This document shows positions 23,601 to 29,256 of a DNA stretch of 29,256 bases, one piece after another. The stretch's first letter is position 1. Each line of letters begins with the position of its first letter. The DNA is taken from the NCBI GenBank assembly GCA_900617975.1, contig UZAE01012935.1, forward strand, positions 1 through 29,256. Direction: 5' to 3'. A model generated the notes under the pieces. The model ran no database searches. It was given only the letters and a program-made list of their open reading frames with translations, and had not been told where the DNA came from. The stretch comes from Rodentolepis nana. Its lineage: Eukaryota > Platyhelminthes > Cestoda > Cyclophyllidea > Hymenolepididae. A program made the translations under genes and the position numbers.

Positions 23601-25086
23601 GTGTGTGTGTGTGTGTTGCATGAACACAGATTATAACAATGACTCACAACAACATGGACAAATGTGTACATGTGTCTGCTTCGATGCTGCCCTAATTCTG
23701 GAAATTTTGCCCTTCTGGGCCCAGACGCCGGTGTGCGCGCTTTAAGGAATATGTGAAGACGCATCCTTTTCAGTTATTGTGTTTTTATCATCCATCTTAT
23801 TTTCTCTTGTTCGCTTGTTTCTAGTCAGTGCACACTCATCGCTCTTTCAATACCCGATGCTGTTGATCGCTTTTACTAAACAGTCTTTGAGCGTTAAGCT
23901 TGTTTCAGGAAGTAGCTCATTCAAATTTGGTTGTAAACGACAGCTGTATCACTTTAAGTTACCCATCATTAATAAATATAGAATGGGATTTTAGGAACTG
24001 TCCAGGATCTCATTTGTTATTATTTGTTCGTATGAATAATTGCACTAATATAAATGAAAATTTTGCGATAATAGATATTTGTACGCTTTGAAATATAACC
24101 ACATATACCCTAATAATTCTTTTTATTTAAACTTAGAGCTATTCAAGAAGTGACTATAGCGGAAGTGAGACAACCCACATAGAGGATTGTAGTGACACTA
24201 CTCAAGCGAAATCACCTAAGAAGCCCCATATCAAACGACCGATGAATGCATTCATGGTATGGGCTCGTGACGAACGCCGCAAGATCCTGAAGGTAATTAC
24301 TCAGCGATTTCGCATAAATTAGAACATACGACCTACTTTTTGAATTACCAGTAGCATATAATAAACAATACATTCTCAATGTAGACTCATCCAGATATGC
24401 ACAACAGCAACATATCGAAGATTCTGGGTGAAAAATGGAAGCAAATGACAGCGGAACAAAAGAGGCCTTACTACGAAGAACAAACTCGTCTGAGCAAAAA
24501 ACACATGGAAGACCATCCTGATTACAGATATCGTCCAAGACCAAAGCGTACATGCATTGTTGATGGCAGAAAACTCCGAATTTCAGAGTATAAGGAATTA
24601 ATGCGTAGCCGACGAGGCGAGGGTCGAAAGCAATGGCTCGGTAGTGATGACCACCATAGGATTTATGGTGATCTTCTTGAGGCACCTACCATGTTAACAA
24701 TGCCAAGTTCTGGAGCTAGTGAAAACAGTTCAATCAATGATGCTATAAATGACGCTCATCCTCCCACTATGCTGCATAATCCTTCTGGTATAAAGAATTA
24801 TTCGAGTAATTCTACCAGTACTGCTGCATTCCATCAAAAAGCATTTCCACCATTTGCTCCACTTGGTCTTCAATTTTCAATGACTTCCATACCAACAGCT
24901 CCGACACAATGCGACGTGCGAAACGTAAATAAATGCCAAATTGGTCCCCTGCCTTCACTATCGAATCCAGTAGTTACAAGTAGCAATAACGTTGTTAACA
25001 CAGCAGCTTCTTCTGCCAGTCCAGATGACGTTTCTCCACGTTCTACCTCACCCCAAATGCGGATGCATCCCGTTCATAACATGTGA
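20310..25086 (+). CDS. SoxD: SoxD (Sox5/6/13-type) HMG-box transcription factor, 5 exons
   Basis: Predicted sequence-specific DNA-binding nuclear protein of Sox group D, a family that binds AACAAT-type sites and often acts by bending DNA and recruiting cofactors. Model: join(20310-20696, 22655-22837, 23119-23508, 24137-24292, 24385-25086), about 605 residues, all introns GT-AG and phase 0. Order: short coiled-coil-like segment (about residues 85-115), PLNLTQD motif (about 135-141) matching the CtBP-binding PLNLS of Sox5/6, Ser/Pro-rich linker, HMG box (about 351-426; starts [19 protein letters not shown]), then the SoxD-specific block [20 protein letters not shown], and a Ser/Thr/Asn-rich tail. 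Vertebrate SoxD proteins are longer, about 700-800 residues, with a longer zipper and a Q-box. The start is uncertain: the first exon is open to its acceptor at 20288, so upstream coding exons or a spliced leader are possible. Confidence 0.93.
21393..21405. repeat. Target-site duplication, left, of SINE copy 3
   Basis: TCAATATAAATAT, repeated perfectly at 21704-21716 on the other side of the element. Confidence 0.85.
21406..21703 (-). mobile_element. SINE copy 3, inside the SoxD intron, antisense to the gene
   Basis: About 298 bp, close to copy 1 but lacking about 25 bp of the middle (around the segment that reads GTTCATCAAAGTGGCAGAAA in copy 1). Read on the + strand it begins with T-rich sequence and CAAATGGCAG|G at 21429 and ends with GAG|GTAAGT at 21681-21689, so it presents acceptor-like and donor-like signals in the sense of the host gene. 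The head contains the palindrome CCACGTGG (21674-21681), an E-box core. Perfect 13-bp flanking repeats show insertion by retrotransposition. Confidence 0.88.
21704..21716. repeat. Target-site duplication, right, of SINE copy 3
   Basis: Second copy of TCAATATAAATAT, directly after the CACACCCC head boundary. Confidence 0.85.
22655..22837 (+). CDS. SoxD: SoxD exon 2 of the model (CtBP-motif exon)
   Basis: 183 bp, 61 codons, phase 0 on both sides. Starts [15 protein letters not shown] and ends DPAKSQTL before donor GTAAGT at 22838. PLNLT fits the PxDLS-like CtBP-binding motif that SoxD proteins carry as PLNLS, followed as in Sox5/6 by a Lys/Ser/Pro-rich stretch. The rest is Ser/Pro/Thr-rich and probably disordered. 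Skipping this exon would keep the frame and remove the cofactor motif. Confidence 0.87.
23119..23508 (+). CDS. SoxD: SoxD exon 3 of the model (Ser/Pro-rich linker)
   Basis: 390 bp, 130 codons, phase 0. Begins [20 protein letters not shown] and ends DGFNQSRN before donor GTAAAT at 23509. The acceptor is a tandem TAGCAG, so use of the upstream AG (exon start 23116) adds one Gln. Composition is rich in Pro, Ser, Gln and Phe with no known domain, consistent with the linker between the CtBP motif and the HMG box in SoxD proteins. Confidence 0.85.
23601..23616. repeat. (GT)8 microsatellite in SoxD intron 3
   Basis: Sixteen bases of alternating GT, preceded by a degenerate GT stretch from 23594. 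Confidence 0.9.
24137..24292 (+). CDS. SoxD: SoxD exon 4 of the model (start of HMG box)
   Basis: 156 bp, 52 codons, phase 0. Acceptor TTTATTTAAACTTAG, donor GTAATT at 24293. Encodes [20 protein letters not shown], comparable to the SGDSDGS segment before the box in vertebrate SoxD, then [20 protein letters not shown] and RKILK. This is helix 1 of the HMG box with the Sox signature RPMNAFMVW. Confidence 0.95.
24385..25086 (+). CDS. SoxD: SoxD exon 5 of the model (rest of HMG box and C terminus)
   Basis: Acceptor CATTCTCAATGTAG, 233 codons and a TGA at 25084-25086. Starts [18 protein letters not shown] and [20 protein letters not shown], helices 2 and 3 of the HMG box, then [18 protein letters not shown], the block that separates SoxD from other Sox groups. 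After about residue 450 the sequence is low-complexity Ser/Thr/Asn/Pro and I see no acidic C-terminal tail such as vertebrate Sox5/6 have. The intron between KILK and THPD interrupts the box. Confidence 0.95.
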   Translation, partial: THPDMHNSNISKILGEKWKQMTAEQKRPYYEEQTRLSKKHMEDHPDYRYRPRPKRTCIVDGRKLRISEYKELMRSRRGEGRKQWLGSDDHHRIYGDLLEAPTMLTMPSSGASENSSINDAINDAHPPTMLHNPSGIKNYSSNSTSTAAFHQKAFPPFAPLGLQFSMTSIPTAPTQCDVRNVNKCQIGPLPSLSNPVVTSSNNVVNTAASSASPDDVSPRSTSPQMRMHPVHNM

Positions 25087-25288
25087 TGAAAATAGGTTCT
25101 AGGTAGTCAGTTACTGCATTTACCAATGTCCAACTCTGAAACCATCTCCCCTTCATTACCAGTCTACATTTCTTCCCATTCTTTTCCCATAACTTAGATC
25201 CCACTATGAAGGGGTTTCATGCGCACTTGTCTGGCCTTCCTTTACTTACAATTCTGAGGGGATGCAAGAAATTCTGTCGCATTATTTG

Positions 25289-25311
25289 TATATATATATA
25301 TATATATATAT
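25289..25311. repeat. (TA)n microsatellite in SoxD 3' flank
   Basis: About 23 bp of alternating TA, roughly 200 bp after the stop codon. Confidence 0.9.
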
Positions 25312-25834
25312 GATGTAATAGCCACCTTATGACAAATATCTTGGTTTTGGCTATCACTGATGATGCGTCAGATACTGAATACAGTTTTGTGTTACAATAT
25401 GAGACAAACTTTTGTTTGACATTTTATTTGCTCTGGGAAAAGGTGGTATTTTATTCAACTAATATCATAAGCAGAAGAACACCTAATCGTAAGAAATAAG
25501 TAAAAAAAAGAATAGTAAATGACCGTCACCTTGACTCCTGATAGGTATTCGGTTGGCACAAAAATTAGTTTAACAGCGAGTGAGCGATCAAGGACAATTA
25601 ATCTCGGTGTGGAAGGGCAGGTGTCTATTATTTAAGCTCAAATATGGTACTATCTCTATTGAATTCATAGAAATAAGTTTGGTAGAAGTGTAATTGGAGG
25701 GAGGGGATTCCCTTGTCCAATCTGAGAAGAATGGGATTAATCTAATTGATAACCGATTGATGAATGGTAATTAATTTAATCACGATGAGATCTACTATAG
25801 TCATAACGTCAAAGTGGTGTGTGAATCCGTTTGA

Positions 25835-25840
25835 AATAAA
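25835..25840 (+). promoter_or_regulatory. Candidate poly(A) signal AATAAA
   Basis: First AATAAA downstream of the SoxD stop codon, 749 bp after it. A second one lies at 25888-25893. Hexamers are common in AT-rich DNA, so this is only a candidate. Confidence 0.35.
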
Positions 25841-26078
25841 CAACAGTCTACAAGTCAGGCCAATCATACCCTTTTAATAATTTCGTTAATAAATCAACAG
25901 GTTTAATTAATGGACTAATCTTATCTGAGTATAATTCAGACTTTCGCCTCAAGGGTGCGAGCAATTGTAGGCATAATAATCGTTGAAGCTGAACACAAAG
26001 CAACAGTCATTACATGACACAAATAACTTAACAAAATCATCAAGCACTTCAACCCCTATCTATGGCCTTCTCAAACAA

Positions 26079-26380
26079 GGGGTGTGCGATAGACTTACCT
26101 CTTCGTGGTGCACCCTGGGCAACGTATACCCATACGGCAAGAAGTCCATTAACCGGCAGTTGACTTTTGACTTTAAACCACCATCACACCACTGTATGTC
26201 ATATTCGTCTACTTCAATAGCACTCACCTCACCTTTTTTCTACCTCTATATCTGCCTCTTTTACATATTTGAAACACACTTTGATGCTCCTCCTTCTCTC
26301 TGTGAAGCCCCGAAGTCAATCAAAGGGCTAATAATAACAATCAAAACGCCTGCCATTTGAAATAAATGGATAAATAAATT
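26079..26380 (+). mobile_element. SINE copy 4, full length, plus strand
   Basis: Begins GGGGTGTGCGATAGACTTAC at 26079, has the pyrimidine-rich middle and CTCTGTGAAGCCCCGAAGTC, and ends CAAAACGCCTGCCATTTGAA followed by ATAAATGGATAAATAAAT. It is the only copy in this orientation. The E-box palindrome is lost (CTTCGTGG). I found no target-site duplication, so the copy is probably older or its flanks have changed. Non-coding. Confidence 0.87.
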
Positions 26381-27384
26381 TTTGCTACGAATCATGTGAG
26401 TTGGGGTATTCAAAGCCAGTGATTCAAGTATTTAAAATGTAAGGAAAGTGGAAGATGTGATTTAAGTAATTTTGTTTATTGAAAGCCGCTAAATTTCAGT
26501 CGATAAATAAAATTGAAGAAAAAGGAAACTAAATAAAACAATTGAATTATCATTTGAAATATCTGAAAAAAATAAACCTTCTCAATCAAAAGTGTCCATA
26601 TTTCGGGAACCTCAGCCAAATTCGAAAGTCAATGACATGGAAGGTGGCAAAAGTAATTACACAAATAAAAAAACGTTCAGCACTCTCATGTTCTTATGAT
26701 AACACCAAGTCAGAATATGTGGTCATGAAATAAATAGAAAATGAATTAAATGCGAATACCCATTCCATAAAATGAAATTAGGAACAAATACCCCCGCACC
26801 TTTATTGATTTGTCCAAGGCACAAAACTGGCTATCTAATATGAATATTTTAAAATGAGTTCTGAACCATGTAACTAACAATTTAGAATTTAGAATTATTA
26901 TTAACAGTAATATCTAGTTATTATTTCGAATATTGCATAAATAAGTATTGACTTACCTTTGCGACCAAAAGCTCCGGGAAATAAGGTGAAGTTGATTAGC
27001 AAATTTAAATGACACAGAAGAAATACAATTCAATGGCCCTAATAAGGATTTATTGCAAACTGCAAATATGATTGGAGTTAATGCAATCAGCTGTTTAGCG
27101 GTGACGGATTCTGAACACACACACACACACACACACTGATGGACATTTTCTCTACACTCTTCCGATATCAACGTCTTACTTCCTAGAGCACCCCTTGGTG
27201 TTCGGGGCAGCTTCGACTGTATTTGTTGGCGTTGTCCATTTCGCAAACTCGCCAAAAAGGGCTATATGAAGTCATTTTTTAAAATTTTAGAAATTTATGT
27301 AAATTTAGAGGATTTGAGTATATTTTTTTATTTCATTCTCCTATTTGAATAAGATAAAATCCAAAACACATAGAAAGCGTAAAA
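26381..27384. other. Gene-free AT-rich stretch
   Basis: Contains an (AC)11 tract at 27115-27136. A minus-strand open frame across 26953-27255 runs through the AC repeat and has no recognisable domain, so I did not call a gene. Confidence 0.5.
27115..27136. repeat. (AC)11 microsatellite
   Basis: Twenty-two bases of alternating AC. Confidence 0.9.
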
Positions 27385-27473
27385 TATTTATTTTTTTATC
27401 TCAAATGGCAGGCGTTTTGATAGTAATCATTGGCCCTTTAACCGACTTCGGGCTTTACAGAGAGAAGGAGGAA

Positions 27474-27474
<1 letters not shown>
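27385..27474 (-). mobile_element. SINE copy 5, 5'-truncated 3' fragment
   Basis: On the minus strand it reads CCTCCTTCTCTCTGTAAAGC, CCGAAGTCGGTTAAAGGGCC and CAAAACGCCTGCCATTTGAG, then ATAAAAAAATAAATATTT. It matches the last 85-90 bases of copies 1-4 and best resembles copy 4. Its 5' end joins directly to the (ATT)12 tract that ends the LINE, in the same orientation. Confidence 0.85.

Positions 27475-27510
<36 letters not shown>
27475..27510. repeat. (ATT)12, the simple-repeat tail of the LINE
   Basis: Thirty-six bases of ATT on the + strand, which is an (AAT)n tail on the minus strand directly after the LINE 3' end CTGCCATTTGA. Microsatellite tails instead of poly(A) are known in several LINE clades. 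Confidence 0.9.
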
Positions 27511-29256
27511 TCAAATGGCAGACTTTGTGATATTTATCATGAGCCCTTAAACTTTGACTTCAGCTTCCCCCAAGGGGGGGGGACATTTATAGCAGTTAAT
27601 TAATACCAGTTCATTAGCTGTCTTCTTACTTCCCAGTATCTCTGGGTTTCAGTCGTTGTCTTTAGAGCTGGATACCGAATCAAGTGGGTCTTCTCCATTT
27701 AATCCTTTAGGTTACATAGAGGGCATGTGGGTTAAGTGTATACTCCCAATCTGTGAAGATGTTTTGTCAAGCAATCGTGTCCGGTACGTAGTCTAAACTC
27801 AGCAACGGCTTCGATTCTTGGCCAGTCGGCTATATCGGAGAATGCCACTGTCCGCTGTTTCTCCTTTGTTCAAGCTTTAAGTTTGTTGCACCTTGAGGTT
27901 CGGAATTCTCTTCTGATTAAGGCCTTCATTGTGTGGAATGACATGGGTCGGTCTACGTCTTGCAAAATCGTTGTCCCCTTCTTAACAAGTGTGTCAGCAA
28001 GCTCATTGCCTTTAGTGCCACAGTGACCAAGAATCCATTGAAGGACCACTCTTTTGTTTTTTACTCTCAGCAGCTTATAGAGTTTTCTACATTTGTTTAT
28101 CTCAGCTGTTTTAAGTGGCTCTCTGCTTCCAATAGAGTTTATTGCTGACTGTGAGTCCGAAAGTATCACCGCTTTGGTGAATTTCGTATCCAGGCAACAT
28201 AATTGCCATAGTGCTATCCTAATAACCTCTATTTCTCCTTCAAAAGCAGATCTATTGTATCCCGCTGCTGCGTAGAAAGAGAAGAGTTCAGAATGGACAC
28301 CTGCACCAATGTTTGCTTGGTTTTCTATGTATGACCCATCAGTGAAGACTTGGAGCCATTGATCTCCAGGATAATTGACATTGATTGTCTCAAGGGCCAG
28401 TGAGCGCATTTGCTCTGGAGGAGGTTTTGGTCTCCTGAAGGAGTCAAGCAGTTGGGTGCAACACACTACATCAGTGTCTGCTAATGGGTTCATGGGGAGA
28501 GAGAGGCTTTTTGGTTTGTCATCGATTTGTAATGCTATCTTCAATTCTATGGCTTTCTGTATTAGACCAGATTGCGTTTTCAGATGTCTTGGTCTATTCT
28601 CATAGGGGCTAAAGAACTTATTCATGGGAATGCGCAGTAGCTTCTCATACAGGATCAAGGCCTTTTCTTTGATAAGGGAACATATTGTGGTGCTCCCTGT
28701 AACCAGGAGCATTGCATCAATGGGTGTTGATTTCATCCCTCCAGTAATTAGTTGTAATGCTTGGTTTTGTGCCTTCTCGAGTGGTTTGAGAGTCACCTCT
28801 GTGGCTGCAATGAGTGGCTCACAGCAATACAACATTATTGGCTGAATAAACATCTTGTAAGTGGTGTTGAGAGTTGAGCGCGCACAGCCCCATACGCAAC
28901 CAGCAAGACGCTTCAGTTCATTCAGTCTATTGGAGACTCGTTCTTCTATTTTAGCAATGTGTCTTTTCCACGTTAGCTTTGTGTCAAACATCGTTCCAAG
29001 AAAAGTGAACTCATTGATTTTTTCTAGGTTAGTATCCTTGTACCTCAGAAGCGGTTTATGCTGTGATGGGCATTTTTCGAAGCGGCGGAATACCATAGAA
29101 CAAGATCATATGCATAAAGTAAGCACCTGATGCCCGTGACTGTCTGCACCAATTCGGCTGATTTGAAATCGACGAAAACAGCCGTAAGGGTATTTCTTTC
29201 ATCCAAAGAATATTGTTGGTCTCAAGGAACCAGGTCAGCCTCCTGTTAACCGCTCT
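27511..29256 (-). mobile_element. LINE (non-LTR retrotransposon, I/Jockey group), decayed, 5' end beyond window
   Basis: On the minus strand: RT remnants (29232-29093), the thumb-like region and RNase H domain (29096-27870), a C-terminal Cys/His region broken by stops (to about 27600), a short 3' UTR, and a conserved 3' tail at 27570-27511 before the (AAT)12 repeat. The tail, ending AAAGTCTGCCATTTGA, is alignable with the SINE tails in this window. RNase H after RT points to the I group and relatives. From memory the protein resembles many copies annotated in arthropod, especially spider, genomes, but I could not search. The element continues past 29256, where endonuclease and the rest of RT would be. 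Confidence 0.92.
27600..29256 (-). pseudogene. LINE ORF2-like polyprotein: broken RT plus RNase H
   Basis: The largest intact stretch is 408 codons (29096-27870). Residues 20-200 resemble the region after the RT palm (FLGTMFDTKLTWKRHI, LKRLAGCVWGCARSTLNTTY). RNase H spans about 247-375 with all four acidic residues: D253 (FTDGS), E288 (EGEIE), D314 (LSDSQSA) and D368 (NELAD), plus H358. Upstream, RT survives as pieces in two other frames: WFLETNNIL (29232-29206), AVFVDFKSA, motif A (29182-29156), and YAYDLVLW, motif C (29116-29093), with most of the palm between them deleted and YADD changed to YAYD. Downstream the frame continues past in-frame stops at 27870-27872, 27732-27734 and 27699-27701 through GHDCLTKHLHRLG and CPLCN. 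It cannot make a functional RT. Confidence 0.93.

Larger units (their letters stand above)
25087..26078 (+). other. SoxD 3' flank, probable 3' UTR in its first part
   Basis: No coding features. Holds the TA repeat at 25289-25311 and two AATAAA hexamers. Where the transcript ends cannot be decided from sequence. Confidence 0.5.

Noticed and set aside
24212..24685. Long minus-strand open frame over the HMG exons
   Set aside because: It is the shadow of the SoxD coding strand and shows no similarity of its own.
26953..27255. Minus-strand protein gene of about 100 codons
   Set aside because: It crosses an (AC)n repeat read as Cys-Val, has no domain and no splice or family support.
1..29256. tRNA genes, rRNA and CRISPR arrays
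   Set aside because: I looked for B-box/T-arm motifs and for regularly spaced direct repeats on both strands and found none that hold up. This was by eye, so a covariance-model scan would be more sensitive.

Overview
This is eukaryotic (metazoan) DNA. Coding sequence is sparse and split by spliceosomal introns, non-coding stretches are long and AT-rich, and microsatellites, retroposons and one homeodomain-free HMG-box gene are present. The gene is a group D Sox factor (SoxD, the Sox5/6/13 type). Its HMG box and the conserved block after it are protostome-like but divergent. I lean towards a parasitic flatworm, possibly a tapeworm, but that is inference and not a sequence match.

Layout. 1-20287 holds no gene I can support. 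It carries two SINE copies on the minus strand (about 25-348 and 10630-10945), a zone up to about 13.8 kb with many long G or C homopolymers and G-quadruplex-like motifs, and then a plainer AT-rich stretch to 20287. 20288-25086 is the SoxD gene on the + strand, modelled as five coding exons joined by four phase-0 introns, about 605 codons from the chosen start. Its first modelled intron contains a third SINE copy (21406-21703). 25087-26078 is 3' flank with a TA repeat and candidate poly(A) signals. 26079-26380 is a fourth SINE copy, on the + strand. 26381-27384 has no gene. 27385-29256 is a composite on the minus strand: a 5'-truncated SINE fragment, an (ATT)12 tract, and a decayed LINE of the I/Jockey type with RT remnants and an RNase H domain. 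The LINE runs off the window end.

Main observation. The SINE family and the LINE share a 3' tail of about 60 bp, with roughly three quarters of positions identical by eye. Three SINE copies have recognisable target-site duplications (14 bp perfect, 13 bp perfect, 10 bp with one mismatch). Together this is the signature of a non-autonomous SINE mobilised by that LINE lineage, with both partners in one 29-kb window. The SINE head does not look tRNA-derived and can fold on itself, so its origin is open. In antisense orientation the SINE supplies a CAG acceptor-like end and a consensus GAG|GTAAGT donor, and one copy sits in that orientation inside the SoxD intron.

The SoxD gene keeps the PLNL-type CtBP-binding motif, the HMG box split by an intron, and the SoxD-specific block after the box. 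The N-terminal coiled coil is short and I see no Q-rich segment.
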